The notes under the pieces were generated by a model. That model was not told the origin of the DNA. It worked only from the letters and a program-made list of their open reading frames with translations, and did no database searches. Made by a program: the position numbers and the translations under genes. From Leclercia adecarboxylata (GTDB lineage: Bacteria; Pseudomonadota; Gammaproteobacteria; Enterobacterales; Enterobacteriaceae), in contig LR590464.1 of NCBI GenBank assembly GCA_901472455.1, positions 3,038,001 through 3,102,000 of the forward strand: a stretch of DNA of 64,000 nt. The letters run 5' to 3'. Of the stretch, positions 1-11,174 are shown one piece after another (positions within the stretch are counted from its first letter, which is position 1; every line of letters starts with the position of its first letter).

Positions 1-857
1 AAAAAATCCAGTTTCAACTGGAACACCTTAGCAAATCCGAGCGAAAAGTGGCTGAAGTAATTCTCGCCGCCCCCGCGCAGGCCATTCATTCCAGCATCGC
101 CACTCTGGCTCAGGAGTCGGGGGTCAGCGAACCAACCGTTAACCGCTTCTGCCGCAGCATGGAGACGCGTGGCTACCCGGATTTTAAACTCCATCTGGCG
201 CAAAGTCTGGCTAACGGCACTCCCTATGTAAACCGCAATGTCGATGAAGACGACAGCGTAGAGGCCTACACCGGCAAAATTTTCGAATCGGCGATGGCGA
301 CGCTGGACCAGGTGCGTCAGTCCCTGGATATGAGTTCGGTTAACCGGGCGGTTGACCTGCTGACCCAAGCCAAAAAGATTGCTTTCTTTGGTCTAGGATC
401 GTCAGCCGCCGTCGCACATGATGCAATGAATAAATTTTTTCGTTTTAATGTCCCGGTTATCTATTCCGACGACATCGTGCTGCAACGCATGAGTTGTATG
501 AATTGTAACGAAGATGACGTGGTGGTGTTGATATCGCATACTGGGCGCACCAAGAGTCTGGTGGAGTTGGCCCAGCTGGCGCGTGAAAACGATGCCATGG
601 TAATTGCCCTCACCACCACCGGTACGCCGCTGGCGCGTGAAGCGACACTGGCGATCACGCTCGATGTGCCGGAAGACACCGATATTTACATGCCGATGGT
701 GTCGCGCCTGGCGCAGTTAACCGTCATCGACGTGCTGGCCACCGGCTTTACCCTGCGCCGTGGGGCAAAATTCAGAGATAACTTGAAGCGTGTCAAAGAA
801 GCGCTCAAGGAATCGCGTTTTGATAAAGCGTTGTTGATTAAGGGTGAAGTTCCCTGA
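1..857 (+). CDS. hexR: HexR, RpiR-family transcriptional repressor (5' end missing)
   Basis: Represses central carbon genes (zwf, edd-eda and others) in the cytoplasm; the ligand known for the family is 2-keto-3-deoxy-6-phosphogluconate. The frame is open from base 3, at about residue 6 of the E. coli protein, and the true start lies before the window. An N-terminal helix-turn-helix (around VSEPTVNRFCR) is followed by a SIS sugar-phosphate domain (around FGLGSSAA and SHTGRTK). It stops at 855-857, about 120 bp before pykA on the same strand, the usual enterobacterial order. A GTG at 48 is internal and is not the start. Confidence 0.95.
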   Translation, partial: KIQFQLEHLSKSERKVAEVILAAPAQAIHSSIATLAQESGVSEPTVNRFCRSMETRGYPDFKLHLAQSLANGTPYVNRNVDEDDSVEAYTGKIFESAMATLDQVRQSLDMSSVNRAVDLLTQAKKIAFFGLGSSAAVAHDAMNKFFRFNVPVIYSDDIVLQRMSCMNCNEDDVVVLISHTGRTKSLVELAQLARENDAMVIALTTTGTPLAREATLAITLDVPEDTDIYMPMVSRLAQLTVIDVLATGFTLRRGAKFRDNLKRVKEALKESRFDKALLIKGEVP

Positions 858-980
858 TCGTCACTGATAAAGTTGTTACTTTTTTCGGCATTCGGTAAGT
901 TTCTTGTTGGTATTACGGCGGACAACGTGCCGAATCATCGTTCACGCAACACCAGGTTGTTTCAGACAACGGAGTATTAC

Positions 981-2423
981 ATGTCCAGAAGGCTTCGCAG
1001 AACCAAGATCGTTACCACCTTAGGCCCGGCTACCGATCGCGATAATAACCTCGAGAAAATCATCGCGGCAGGTGCCAACGTGGTACGTATGAACTTTTCT
1101 CACGGGACACCGGAAGATCATAAATTACGTGCAGATAAGGTCCGTGAGATTGCGGCAAAACTGGGACGTCATGTCGCTATCCTCGGTGACCTTCAGGGTC
1201 CTAAAATCCGCGTATCGACCTTCAAAGAAGGCAAAGTTTTCCTCAATATCGGTGATAAATTCCTGCTCGACGCTAACCTGAGCAAAGGCGAAGGCGATAA
1301 AGAGAAAGTCGGCATCGACTATAAAGGCCTGCCTGCTGACGTGGTTCCGGGCGATATCCTGCTGCTCGACGACGGTCGCGTTCAGCTGAAAGTGCTGGAA
1401 GTTCAGGGCATGAAGGTCTTCACCGAAGTGACCGTTGGCGGCCCGCTCTCCAACAATAAAGGCATCAACAAACTGGGCGGCGGTCTCTCTGCCGAAGCCC
1501 TGACCGAAAAAGACAAGGCCGACATCCTCACCGCGGCTGAGATTGGCGTTGACTACCTGGCTGTCTCCTTCCCGCGCTGCGGCGAAGATCTGAACTACGC
1601 TCGCCGTCTGGCACGTGATGCAGGTTGCGATGCCAAAATCGTCGCGAAAGTGGAACGTGCTGAAGCGGTGTGTAGCCAGGACGCGATGGATGACATCATC
1701 CTTGCTTCTGACGTGGTGATGGTGGCCCGTGGTGACCTGGGCGTTGAGATTGGCGACCCGGAACTGGTCGGGATCCAGAAGGCGCTGATCCGCCGTGCCC
1801 GTCAGCTTAACCGTTCCGTGATCACTGCGACCCAGATGATGGAGTCGATGATCACTAACCCAATGCCGACCCGTGCGGAAGTAATGGACGTGGCGAACGC
1901 CGTGCTCGACGGTACCGATGCGGTAATGCTGTCAGCCGAAACCGCTGCGGGCCAGTATCCTGCAGAAACCGTGGCCGCGATGGCGCGCGTCTGCCTGGGT
2001 GCAGAGAAGATCCCAAGCATCAACGTCTCCAAGCACCGTCTGGACATTCAGTTCGACAACGTGGAAGAAGCCATTGCGATGTCTGCAATGTATGCCGCTA
2101 ACCACCTGAAGGGCGTGACGGCAATCATCACCATGACCGAATCCGGCCGCACCGCACTGATGACCTCGCGCATCAGCTCCGGTCTGCCGATCTTCGCTAT
2201 GTCCCGTCATGAGCGCACCCTGAACCTGACTGCGCTGTATCGTGGCGTAACGCCGGTGTTCTTCGACAGCAACAACGACGGCGTGGCTGCGGCGAACGAC
2301 GCAGTGAACCTGCTGCGCGATAAAGGTTATCTGGTTTCCGGTGATATCGTCATCGTGACCCAGGGCGATGTGATGAGCACCATCGGCTCTACCAACACCA
2401 CCCGCGTGATGACCGTCGAATAA
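981..2423 (+). CDS. pykA: Pyruvate kinase II
   Basis: Converts phosphoenolpyruvate and ADP to pyruvate and ATP, the last step of glycolysis. The product is 480 residues, the length of E. coli PykA. The N-terminus ([17 protein letters not shown]), the metal and substrate region around MNFSHG and KVERAEA, and the ATQMMESM active-site block are all intact. The start at 981 is preceded by GGAGT at 971-975. The same frame is open further upstream to 873, but that extension has no family counterpart. A strong two-way terminator lies just past the stop. Confidence 0.97.
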   Translation: MSRRLRRTKIVTTLGPATDRDNNLEKIIAAGANVVRMNFSHGTPEDHKLRADKVREIAAKLGRHVAILGDLQGPKIRVSTFKEGKVFLNIGDKFLLDANLSKGEGDKEKVGIDYKGLPADVVPGDILLLDDGRVQLKVLEVQGMKVFTEVTVGGPLSNNKGINKLGGGLSAEALTEKDKADILTAAEIGVDYLAVSFPRCGEDLNYARRLARDAGCDAKIVAKVERAEAVCSQDAMDDIILASDVVMVARGDLGVEIGDPELVGIQKALIRRARQLNRSVITATQMMESMITNPMPTRAEVMDVANAVLDGTDAVMLSAETAAGQYPAETVAAMARVCLGAEKIPSINVSKHRLDIQFDNVEEAIAMSAMYAANHLKGVTAIITMTESGRTALMTSRISSGLPIFAMSRHERTLNLTALYRGVTPVFFDSNNDGVAAANDAVNLLRDKGYLVSGDIVIVTQGDVMSTIGSTNTTRVMTVE

Positions 2424-2465
2424 GCCCTTTGCGCGGCTTTCCATAAGCGCGCACATAGCTTGCCA

Positions 2466-2502
2466 TAAAAAAATCCCCCGAAACCGGGGGGATTTTTTAT
2501 TT
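2466..2502. terminator. Bidirectional terminator between pykA and lpxM
   Basis: A hairpin with stem ATCCCCC/GGGGGAT is flanked by an A-run on the left and a T-run on the right. It can therefore end both converging transcripts, pykA on plus and lpxM on minus. It overlaps the last codons of lpxM. Confidence 0.85.
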
Positions 2503-3468
2503 TTTAGGATACAGCTCTTTACGCTTATACGGTTCTTTCTCGCCCGGCCTGCGCGTCTTAAGCAGCTTCAGGATCCAGGTGTACTGCTCCGCATGCGGCC
2601 CCACCAGAATCTCCACCTCTTCATTCATGCGGCGCGCAATGGTGTTGTCGTCGGCGGTAAGGAGATCGTCCATCGGCGGGCGTACTTCAATCGTCAGGCG
2701 ATGAGTCTTGCCGTCGTAGATCGGGAATAACGGGATCACCCGCGCCTGACATACCTTCATTAACCGGCCAATGGCGGGCAGCGTCGCTTTATAGGTGGCA
2801 AAGAAATCAACAAATTCGCTGTGTTCCGCCCCGTGATCCTGGTCCGGCAGATAGTAGCCCCAATAGCCCTGACGTACGGATTTAATAAAAGGTTTGATGC
2901 CGTCGTTACGGGCGTGCAGGCGGCCGCCAAAGCGGCGACGCACCGTATTCCATACATAGTCGAAAACCTTGTTCCCCTGATTGTGGAACATAGCCGCCAT
3001 TTTCTGCCCCTGCGAGGCCATCAGCATCGCCGGAATATCCACGCCCCAGCCATGCGGCACCAGGAAGATCACCTTCTCGTCATTGCGACGCATCTCCTCG
3101 ATGATCTCCAGCCCTTTCCAGTCAACGCGGCTGGCGACCCTTTCCGGCCCGCGTAACGCCAACTCGCCCATCATCGCCATCGCTTGCGGCGCGGTTGTGA
3201 ACATCTCATCAATGATCGCTTCACGCTCCGCCTCGCTCTTCTCCGGGAAGCAATAGAAAAGGTTTATCTGCGCGCGACGACGGGCGCTTTTACCCAGCTT
3301 GCCCGCCAGACGCCCCACTTTGCCCAGCAGCGGATCGCGCACGGACGCAGGCAGCATCGCCAGGCCTGCAAAGGCATACACACCCAGCCAGGCGCCCCAG
3401 AAGCGCGGATGACGAAAGGACTTTTCGAATTCAGGAATGTACTCACTGTTGTTTTTTTGGGTTTCCAT
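2497..3468 (-). CDS. lpxM: Lipid A myristoyltransferase LpxM (MsbB)
   Basis: Adds the secondary myristoyl chain to Kdo2-(lauroyl)-lipid IVA at the inner face of the cytoplasmic membrane, completing hexa-acyl lipid A. It is 323 residues, the same as E. coli. The acyltransferase HX4D motif is visible as His139...Asp144 (HGWGVD), after a short N-terminal hydrophobic anchor. The gene is intact and lies downstream of mepM on the same strand, separated from it by a terminator hairpin. The convergent neighbour is pykA. Confidence 0.96.
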   Translation of the reverse strand: METQKNNSEYIPEFEKSFRHPRFWGAWLGVYAFAGLAMLPASVRDPLLGKVGRLAGKLGKSARRRAQINLFYCFPEKSEAEREAIIDEMFTTAPQAMAMMGELALRGPERVASRVDWKGLEIIEEMRRNDEKVIFLVPHGWGVDIPAMLMASQGQKMAAMFHNQGNKVFDYVWNTVRRRFGGRLHARNDGIKPFIKSVRQGYWGYYLPDQDHGAEHSEFVDFFATYKATLPAIGRLMKVCQARVIPLFPIYDGKTHRLTIEVRPPMDDLLTADDNTIARRMNEEVEILVGPHAEQYTWILKLLKTRRPGEKEPYKRKELYPKK

Positions 3469-3541
3469 GCTTTTTCCAGGGCGGGTGATGCTTAAAAGAG
3501 TAATGCGTTAGTTTAGCGAGGCCATGCGCAAGGCACAAAAG

Positions 3542-3571
3542 AAAAAGCCGGTGCAGTAACGCACCGGCTTC
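3542..3571 (-). terminator. Rho-independent terminator after mepM
   Basis: The stem GCCGGTGC (3547-3554) pairs with GCACCGGC (3561-3568). On the minus strand it is followed by a U-run (AAAAA at 3542-3546 on plus). It separates mepM from lpxM. Confidence 0.8.
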
Positions 3572-3584
3572 TGACGCTGCAGAA

Positions 3585-4909
3585 TTAATCAATACTGAGC
3601 TGCGGAATAACCTCTTTGACCTGCGCCAGATAATCGCTGCGGTCTTTGCCGGTCAGCCCTTCGGTACGCGGCAACTTCGCCGTTAACGGGTTGACCGCCT
3701 GCTGGTTGATCCACACTTCATAGTGCAGATGCGGGCCGGTAGAACGGCCGGTATTGCCTGACAGCGCAATACGGTCGCCACGTTTCACCTTCTGGCCCGG
3801 CTTCACCAGCAGCTTACGCAGGTGCATATAGCGGGTGGTGTAGGTTCGCCCGTGACGCACGGCTACATAATAGCCCGCCGCACCGCTGCGTTTGGCCATC
3901 ACCACTTCGCCATCACCCACGGCCAGAACAGGGGTTCCCTGCGGCATGGCGAAATCCACACCACGGTGCGGGGCCACGCGGCCGGTCACCGGGTTCAGAC
4001 GGCGCGGGTTAAAGTTCGACGAGACACGGAACTGTTTTGAGGTCGGGAAGCGTAAGAAACCTTTCGCCAGTCCCGTACCGTTGCGATCGTAGAATTTGCC
4101 ATCTTCAGCGCGGATGGCGTAGTAATCTTTCCCGCTTGAGCGCAAACGTACACCCAGCAGTTGGCTCTGCTCACGCTTGCCGTCCAGCATCTCGCGGGAC
4201 ATCAGCACCGAGAAGGCATCGCCTTTTTTCAGCTTGCGGAAGTCCATCTGCCACTGCATGGCTTTGATCACCGAACTGATTTCGCCGCTGGTCAGCCCGG
4301 CTTCACGGGCGCTGGCAACAAAACTGCCGCCACTTAACGTACCTTTGATAGCGCTATTAACCCAGTCGCCCTGCTGCATTTCGCTGGTCATCTTGAAACC
4401 GTTTTCAGCACGATCGTAGGTGCGGGTTTTCGCGACGGGAAACTTCCCAGGTCAGACGCTGTAAATCGCCGCTGTCAGTCAGGGTCCAGGAGATCTGTTG
4501 GCCGATTTTCAGGTTACGCAGCTCTTTATCGGACGCGGCAAGCTGGCTGATTTCGCCCATTTCAATGCCGTACTGATTCAGAATGCTGCTTAATGTATCC
4601 CCAGTGGAGACGACATATTCATGCACGCCACTTCAGCTTCCGTTTTATCGTCAAGCTCATCCTGCGGAATAGCTTCCTCTTCCCTGCGGGGCCTGATCGA
4701 TAGGTTCACTGGCTTCGGGTAACAGCGAGCGGATTTCACTTTTTTTCCAGTTCGATAGTTTTAATAACTGGCGCGGAATTAGGGTGGTAAACATAGGGCC
4801 GCCAGACGGCGACCGCTAAGGTGAGAACAGTAAGCGACCCCAGCATGACGCGGTGGGGCCGGGGCAGATTATTAAATGCCAGGGCGACAGAGCGGGCTAT
4901 CTGTTGCAC
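3585..4909 (-). CDS. mepM: Murein DD-endopeptidase MepM, LysM + LytM/M23 (four frameshifts)
   Basis: Periplasmic zinc endopeptidase that cleaves D-Ala-mDAP crosslinks so new murein strands can be inserted. The order is an N-terminal signal-anchor, a LysM domain (EYVVSTGDTLSSIL), then an M23 domain with zinc ligands in HRGVDF and HLHYE. The reading frame starts at GTG 4909, matching the E. coli N-terminus, with the znuA stop 15 bp before it. Four one-base changes break it: an extra T near 4428, a missing base near 4628, an extra base near 4684 and an extra one in the T-run at 4739-4746. Corrected, it gives about 440 residues, the family length. Confidence 0.9.
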
Positions 4910-4924
4910 GTATTCACTTCCTCG

Positions 4925-5872
4925 TTAATCTCCTTTCAGGCAGCTCGCATACTGGTTCGCCAGTTGGCTGAGAAACTGCGAATAGCTCGCTTTGCTCAAC
5001 TGGATAGAGGTACCAAGTGGGTCAAGGGTGCCCATACGCACGGACGTACCCCTTGCCACGGCTTCAACGACCGCCTGGCCTGAACTGTGGCTCAGCAAAA
5101 ACGCAGGACGCTTTTTGCTCAACCAACTGTGTTCTGATTTCATGTAAACGCTGCGCACCGGGTTGAATTTCTGGATTGACGGTGAAATGGCCAAGCGGCG
5201 TGAGACCGTAGTGTTTTTCGTAGTACCCGTAGGCGTCATGAAAAACGAAATATCCTTTACCTTTCAATGGTGCGAGCTCGGTACCCACCTGCTTGTCGGT
5301 TGCGGCAAGTTGTGCCTCAAAAATCCTTCAGGTTGGCGTCAAGTTTGGCTCGACTTTGCGGCATAAGTTCCACTAATTTTTCATGGATTGCAACCGCCGA
5401 AAGCCGTGCTATTTCTGGGGACAGCCAAAGGTGCATGTTGTAGTCACCATGATGGTGATGTTCGTCACCTTTTTTCCCCTTCCGCTGTACCGTGATCGTG
5501 GTCATGATCGTCATCCTCAGACCCTTTCATGAGAAGCGGTTTCACACCAGATAGATTAGCAATGGTAACCTTTTTAGCCTCTGGCAACTGATTTGCCGAC
5601 TTTTGCATGAAGGCTTCCATCTCTGGGCCAATCCAGACCACTAAGTCTGCGTTTTGTAAGCGTTTTACGTCCGAAGGGCGCAGGGAATAATCGTGCTCAG
5701 AGGCGCCATCAGGCAGGAGCACCTGGGTTTCCGTCACGCCATCTGCGATAGCGGAAGCGATAAACCCGAGCGGTTTAAGCGAAGCGACAACAGCGGCGTT
5801 AACATCTTGTGCTGTTGAACCCCAAAGGGCAGCGGATAATGCTGCGAAAAGAAGCGTATTTTTCTGTAACAT
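4925..5872 (-). CDS. znuA: ZnuA, periplasmic zinc-binding protein of the ZnuABC importer (three frameshifts)
   Basis: Captures zinc in the periplasm and passes it to ZnuB. It has a signal peptide ([12 protein letters not shown]), the His/Asp-rich loop (HDHDHG...DEHHHHGD) typical of the family, and the conserved C-terminus [14 protein letters not shown]. Breaks by one extra base each lie near 5077, 5323 and 5478. Removing them gives 314 residues, close to E. coli ZnuA (310). Start ATG 5872 gives the family N-terminus; in-frame ATGs at 5887 and 5941 are less likely. It diverges from znuCB across a Zur operator. Confidence 0.92.
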
Positions 5873-5901
5873 AATGCGACTATTCATCGTAATGAGTGGG
5901 C

Positions 5902-5923
5902 GAAATGTGATATTATAACATTC
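5902..5923. promoter_or_regulatory. Zur operator between znuA and znuCB
   Basis: GAAATGTGATATTATAACATTC is a near-perfect palindrome matching the enterobacterial Zur box (GAAATGTTATANTATAACATTTC). It lies in the 78-bp divergent intergenic region, where zinc-bound Zur would repress both transcription units. Confidence 0.88.
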
Positions 5924-5950
5924 GTTGACTTCTGCAAGCATAAAATTGAT

Positions 5951-6708
5951 ATGACGAATCTGGTATCTCTCGAAAACATTTCGGTTTCATTCGGTCAGCG
6001 CCGCGTCCTCTCTGACGTTTCGCTGGATTTGAAGCCTGGCAAAATTTTGACGCTACTGGGTCCTAATGGCGCAGGTAAATCGACGCTGGTACGCGTGGTG
6101 CTGGGCCTGGTAGCACCCGACAGCGGCCTTATCAAGCGTGACCGGCAACTGCGCATCGGTTACGTGCCGCAAAAAGCTGCATCTGGACGCGACTTTGCCG
6201 CTGACGGTAAAGCCGTTTCCTGCGTCTGCGTCCCGACACGCGTAAAGAGGACATTCTTCCGGCGCTCAAACGGGTGCAGGCCGGGCATCTGATCGATGCG
6301 CCCCTGCAAAAGCTCTCCGGCGGCGAAACCCAGCGCGTGCTGCTGGCTCGCGCGCTGTTGAACAAGCCGCAGCTGCTGGTGCTCGACGAACCGACGCAGG
6401 GTGTGGACGTCAACGGTCAGGTAGCGCTGTATGACCTGATCGATCAGCTGCGTAAAGAGCTGGACTGCGCCGTGCTGATGGTCTCGCACGACCTGCATCT
6501 GGTGATGGCAAAAACGGACGAAGTGCTGTGTCTGAACCATCACATCTGCTGCTCTGGCACACCGGAAGTGGTCTCCATGCACCCTGAGTTTATCTCGATG
6601 TTTGGCCCTCGCGGCGCCGAACAGCTGGGCATTTATCGCCACCATCACAACCACCGCCATGATTTGCAGGGACGCATTGTCCTGCGCCGGGGAAACGGTA
6701 ACTCATGA
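5951..6708 (+). CDS. znuC: ZnuC, zinc importer ATPase (two frameshifts)
   Basis: Cytoplasmic ATPase subunit that powers zinc import through ZnuB. It shows Walker A (GPNGAGKST), the signature LSGGETQ, Walker B (LLVLDEP) and a His-rich C-terminus ([10 protein letters not shown]). An extra A in CAAAAAG (near 6173) and an extra C near 6213 break the frame between the two halves. Correction gives 251 residues, exactly the E. coli length. The last codons overlap znuB by 4 bp, so the two are translationally coupled. Confidence 0.93.
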
Positions 6709-7490
6709 TTGAACTCTTATTGCCCGGCTGGCTGGCCGGGATGATGCTCGCCTGCGCGGCGGGTCCTCTCGGCTCGTTTGTCGTCTGGCGCCGGATGTCT
6801 TATTTTGGCGATACCCTCGCCCACGCCTCCCTGTTAGGGGTGGCATTTGGCTTACTGCTGGATGTGAATCCGTTCTATGCGGTGATTGCAGTCACGCTGC
6901 TGCTGGCCGCCGGTCTGGTGTGGCTGGAAAAGCGCCCTCATCTGGCAGTGGATACGCTGCTCGGGATTATGGCGCACAGCGCCCTGTCGCTGGGTCTGGT
7001 GGTGGTCAGCCTGATGTCCAATATTCGCGTGGATCTGATGGCCTATCTTTTTGGCGATCTACTGGCGGTCACGCCGGACGATCTGATCGCCATCGCCATC
7101 GGGGTGGTGATCGTGCTGGCTATCCTGCTGTGGCAGTGGCGCAGCCTGCTGGCAATGACCATCAGCCCGGATTTGGCCTTTGTTGACGGCGTGAAGTTAC
7201 AACGCGTGAAGTTACTGCTGATGCTGGTGACCGCGCTGACCATTGGCGTGGCGATGAAGTTTGTCGGGGCGCTGATCATCACTTCACTGCTGATCATTCC
7301 CGCCGCGACCGCGCGCCGTTTTGCCCGTACGCCGGAGCAGATGGCCGGTGTTGCAGTAGGGGTGGGGATGATTGCCGTGACCGGTGGGTTAACTTTCTCA
7401 GCGTTTTACGACACGCCCGCCGGGCCGTCAGTGGTACTGTGTGCGGCAACGCTGTTTATCTTCAGTATGATGAAGAAACCTGCCAGCTGA
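6705..7490 (+). CDS. znuB: ZnuB, zinc importer membrane permease
   Basis: Inner-membrane channel of the ZnuABC ABC-3 family importer. It has 261 residues, as in E. coli, with about seven or eight hydrophobic segments covering nearly the whole protein. ATG at 6705 overlaps the znuC stop. The frame is intact. It is followed by a REP-type palindromic repeat and then convergent ruvB. Confidence 0.95.
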   Translation: MIELLLPGWLAGMMLACAAGPLGSFVVWRRMSYFGDTLAHASLLGVAFGLLLDVNPFYAVIAVTLLLAAGLVWLEKRPHLAVDTLLGIMAHSALSLGLVVVSLMSNIRVDLMAYLFGDLLAVTPDDLIAIAIGVVIVLAILLWQWRSLLAMTISPDLAFVDGVKLQRVKLLLMLVTALTIGVAMKFVGALIITSLLIIPAATARRFARTPEQMAGVAVGVGMIAVTGGLTFSAFYDTPAGPSVVLCAATLFIFSMMKKPAS

Positions 7491-7496
7491 TGTGAT

Positions 7497-7565
7497 GCCC
7501 GGTGGCGCTTCGCCTACCGGGCCTGCAATTGCTCTAAGCCGGATAAGGCGCTATCGCCATCCGGC
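7497..7565. repeat. REP/BIME palindromic element (two units)
   Basis: Two palindromic units in opposite orientation, 7497-7522 and 7538-7565, carry the GCCGGATAAGGCG...CGCCATCCGGC pattern typical of enterobacterial REP sequences. They lie between the convergent genes znuB and ruvB, the usual place for such elements, where they can stabilise mRNA ends or bind gyrase or IHF. Confidence 0.8.
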
Positions 7566-7579
7566 CTTTTCCATCGGGG

Positions 7580-8593
<1,014 letters not shown>

Positions 8594-8598
8594 TTACC

Positions 8599-9210
8599 TC
8601 ACAACGCCGCGCGCAGCGCTTCACGAATCAGGGTTTCACTGGTGGCGTCCGGTTTAGCAATTTTGCTGACCATCCGGCTCGCTTCCTGAGGTTTATAGCC
8701 CAGCGCCACCAGCGCGGCAACCGCTTCCTGCTCCGCATCATCGTCAGACGGACCCGCAGGGGATGTCAGCACCAGATCGGCTGCTGGCGTAAACAGATCG
8801 CCATGCAGACCTTTGAAGCGGTCTTTCATTTCGACAATCAGGCGTTCTGCCGTTTTCTTGCCGATGCCAGGAAGTTTCACCAGGGCCGCCAGCTCTTCAC
8901 GCTCAACAGCATTCACGAACTGCTGCGCCGACATCCCGGACAGGATCGCCAGGGCCAGTTTCGGGCCGACGCCGTTGGTCTTAATCAGCTCTTTAAACAG
9001 GGTACGTTCCTGCTTGTCATTGAAGCCAAACAGCAGCTGAGCATCTTCACGCACGATAAAGTGGGTAAAAATTATTGCCTCTTTACCCACTTCCGGCAGT
9101 TCGTAGAAACAGGTCATTGGCATATGGACTTCGTAGCCCACGCCTCCGGTCTCAAGCAGCACTATCGGGGGTTGTTTTTCGAGGATGATGCCTCTGAGTC
9201 TGCCTATCAC
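8599..9210 (-). CDS. ruvA: Holliday junction-binding protein RuvA
   Basis: Tetrameric protein that binds four-way junctions and loads RuvB. It has 203 residues as in E. coli: an N-terminal OB fold ([12 protein letters not shown]), helix-hairpin-helix motifs ([15 protein letters not shown] and [12 protein letters not shown]) and a flexible C-terminal domain III that contacts RuvB. First gene of ruvAB, with a LexA operator 54 bp upstream. The small gene yebB that separates ruvA from ruvC in E. coli is absent here. Confidence 0.97.
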   Translation of the reverse strand: MIGRLRGIILEKQPPIVLLETGGVGYEVHMPMTCFYELPEVGKEAIIFTHFIVREDAQLLFGFNDKQERTLFKELIKTNGVGPKLALAILSGMSAQQFVNAVEREELAALVKLPGIGKKTAERLIVEMKDRFKGLHGDLFTPAADLVLTSPAGPSDDDAEQEAVAALVALGYKPQEASRMVSKIAKPDATSETLIREALRAAL

Positions 9211-9263
9211 GTGACGCTCCTGCGTTAAGAACTAAAATTTACCGCTGCCATCATAAAAAAAGG

Positions 9264-9279
9264 CTGGATAAACATCCAG
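9264..9279. promoter_or_regulatory. LexA (SOS) box upstream of ruvAB
   Basis: CTGGATAAACATCCAG fits the CTG-N10-CAG LexA palindrome and differs only in the centre from my recollection of the E. coli ruvA operator. The palindrome extends outward (AGGCTGGAT/ATCCAGCCT, 9261-9282) and is flanked by an A-run and a T-run. It can therefore also fold as a terminator-like hairpin after ruvC. Confidence 0.82.
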
Positions 9280-9292
9280 CCTGATTTTTCAT

Positions 9293-9814
9293 TTAACGCA
9301 ATCGGCCTCGGGCCAGATTGAGCCGCGATTCGCTTATTTGCATCGCGTTCTGGGTGACGTGGCAATGGGTTATCGCGATGGCCAGCGCATCGGCGGCATC
9401 CGCCTGCGGATTGGCCGGCAGTTTCAGCAATGTGCGCACCATATGCTGCACCTGACTTTTATCTGCCCCGCCATTGCCTACCACGGTTTGCTTGACCTGT
9501 CGCGCAGCGTATTCGAACACGGGCAGGTCCTGATTCATCGCCGCGACAATCGCCACGCCACGGGCCTGACCGAGCTTCAGCGCCGAGTCGGCGTTTTTCG
9601 CCATAAACACCTGTTCGATGGCGAAAAAATCCGGCTGGAACTGAGTGACGATCTCCGTCACGCCTGCATAGATAAGCTTCAGGCGCGACGGCAGATCGTC
9701 CACTTTAGTGCGGATACATCCGCTGCCCAGGTAGGTTAACTGACGCCCGACCTGGCGGATGACGCCATAACCGGTGATGCGTGAGCCAGGGTCAATGCCG
9801 AGAATGATCGCCAT
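9293..9814 (-). CDS. ruvC: Crossover junction endodeoxyribonuclease RuvC
   Basis: Dimeric resolvase that nicks Holliday junctions symmetrically. It has 173 residues with the RNase H-like fold; the first catalytic aspartate is in GIDPGSR and later acidic residues are in AIEQVF and DAADALA. ATG 9814 gives the E. coli N-terminus [10 protein letters not shown]; an in-frame GTG one codon earlier is a less likely start. It follows yebC by 34 bp, in the usual aspS-nudB-yebC-ruvC order. Confidence 0.96.
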   Translation of the reverse strand: MAIILGIDPGSRITGYGVIRQVGRQLTYLGSGCIRTKVDDLPSRLKLIYAGVTEIVTQFQPDFFAIEQVFMAKNADSALKLGQARGVAIVAAMNQDLPVFEYAARQVKQTVVGNGGADKSQVQHMVRTLLKLPANPQADAADALAIAITHCHVTQNAMQISESRLNLARGRLR

Positions 9815-9848
9815 CACGCCTCTCCGGTTGTCGGTTTAGGCTCAGCCA

Positions 9849-10589
9849 TTACAGCGTTGCCGCAACCTCGTCGGAGATTTCACCGTTGTGGTAAACTTCC
9901 TGCACGTCGTCGCAATCTTCGAGCATGTCGATCAGACGCAGCAGTTTTGGTGCGGTTTCCGCATCCATGTCCGCTTTGGTGGACGGGATCATGGTAACTT
10001 CAGCCGCGTCGGCTTTCAGGCCAGCCGCTTCCAGCGCATCACGCACCGCGCCCATCTCTTCCCATGCGGTATAAACATCAATCGCGCCGTCGTCGTAGGT
10101 CACCACGTCTTCAGCACCGGCTTCCAGCGCGGCTTCCATGATCACGTCTTCGTCGCCTTTCTCGAAAGAGATCACGCCTTTTTTGCTGAACAGGTAAGCT
10201 ACGGAACCGTCGGTGCCCAGGTTGCCACCGGTTTTGGTGAAGGCGTGACGCACTTCAGCAACGGTACGGTTACGGTTGTCGGACAGGCACTCAATCATGA
10301 CCGCCGTGCCGCCTGGACCGTACCCTTCATAAATGATGGTTTCCATGTTGGTGTCATCGTCGCCGCCTACGCCACGGGCGATAGCACGGTTCAGCGTGTC
10401 ACGGGTCATGTTGTTGCTCAGCGCTTTATCGATCGCTGCGCGCAGACGCGGGTTAGAACCGGCGTCGCCGCCGCCCAGACGGGCTGCAGTCACCAGTTCG
10501 CGAATGATTTTGGTAAAGATCTTACCGCGCTTGGCATCCTGTGCCGCTTTGCGGTGTTTGGTGTTGGCCCACTTACTATGACCTGCCAT
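9849..10589 (-). CDS. yebC: YebC/TACO1-family protein
   Basis: Widely conserved cytoplasmic protein. The family has been described both as a transcriptional regulator and as a factor easing translation through difficult proline stretches. It has 246 residues, as in E. coli. Start ATG 10589 gives the canonical [14 protein letters not shown]; an upstream in-frame ATG at 10628 has no family support. The sequence is intact to the conserved C-terminus ([14 protein letters not shown]). It lies between nudB and ruvC with an ERIC-like repeat on its 5' side. Confidence 0.95.
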   Translation of the reverse strand: MAGHSKWANTKHRKAAQDAKRGKIFTKIIRELVTAARLGGGDAGSNPRLRAAIDKALSNNMTRDTLNRAIARGVGGDDDTNMETIIYEGYGPGGTAVMIECLSDNRNRTVAEVRHAFTKTGGNLGTDGSVAYLFSKKGVISFEKGDEDVIMEAALEAGAEDVVTYDDGAIDVYTAWEEMGAVRDALEAAGLKADAAEVTMIPSTKADMDAETAPKLLRLIDMLEDCDDVQEVYHNGEISDEVAATL

Positions 10590-10624
10590 AAAAAGTTCCT
10601 CAAAAATTATCCTGCGCCGTTCAG

Positions 10625-10727
10625 CCACCAGTTGCGTTGGCTACGCCCGCTTACACCCGTCACTTACCCACGTAAGCGACTGGCGATGCTCGGCCTTGCC
10701 GTCTTCCTGATAACTGAAATGCCTGGA
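10625..10727. repeat. ERIC-like intergenic repeat
   Basis: Read on minus, the core GGGTAAGTGACGGGTGTAAGCG resembles the ERIC consensus AAGTAAGTGACTGGGGTGAGCG, and the other arm (ACGTAAGCGACTGGCGATGCTC on plus) resembles the ERIC left arm. The block fills most of the 140-bp gap between nudB and yebC, so it would be transcribed within the aspS-nudB-yebC unit. Confidence 0.65.
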
Positions 10728-10729
10728 AA

Positions 10730-11173
10730 TTAATTAACATTGATTACAAATTCTTCAATCGCCTGCCGGTTGCTCCACGACTTGGTTAAGCCTGCGGCCT
10801 CGACCGCATTAACCCAGCGGTAAGTCAGGTGTTCGGTGAACACGATCTCCCGCTCGTGGGGAAGCGCAAGGCAGAACCAGGATTCTGTATTGCGTTCGGT
10901 CCCCGGCGCATAGCGATGACGTAAATGGCTAAAAATTTCAAAATCCACCGTGCGCTGACAGTCCGTCAGGGTCAGTTGCTCGCGAGCAACATCAATGGCG
11001 ACCTCTTCCTTTACTTCGCGCGCGGCGGCCTGCAGCGCGGTTTCACCCTCTTCCAGACTGCCGGTTACCGACTGCCAGAACGCGGGATCGTCGCGCCGCT
11101 GCAACATCAGCACCCGCTTCGTGTCCTGGGCATAAATGACAACTAAGACAGAAACGGGAAGCTTATATGTCAT
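10730..11173 (-). CDS. nudB: Dihydroneopterin triphosphate pyrophosphatase NudB
   Basis: Nudix hydrolase that removes pyrophosphate from dihydroneopterin triphosphate, an early folate step. It has 147 residues against 150 in E. coli. The Nudix box is readable as G-x5-E-x7-REVKEE-x-G/A-I, from GSLEEGE to REVKEEVAI. It begins one base after the aspS stop, so the two are very probably cotranscribed and coupled. Confidence 0.93.
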   Translation of the reverse strand: MTYKLPVSVLVVIYAQDTKRVLMLQRRDDPAFWQSVTGSLEEGETALQAAAREVKEEVAIDVAREQLTLTDCQRTVDFEIFSHLRHRYAPGTERNTESWFCLALPHEREIVFTEHLTYRWVNAVEAAGLTKSWSNRQAIEEFVINVN

Positions 11174-11174
11174 A

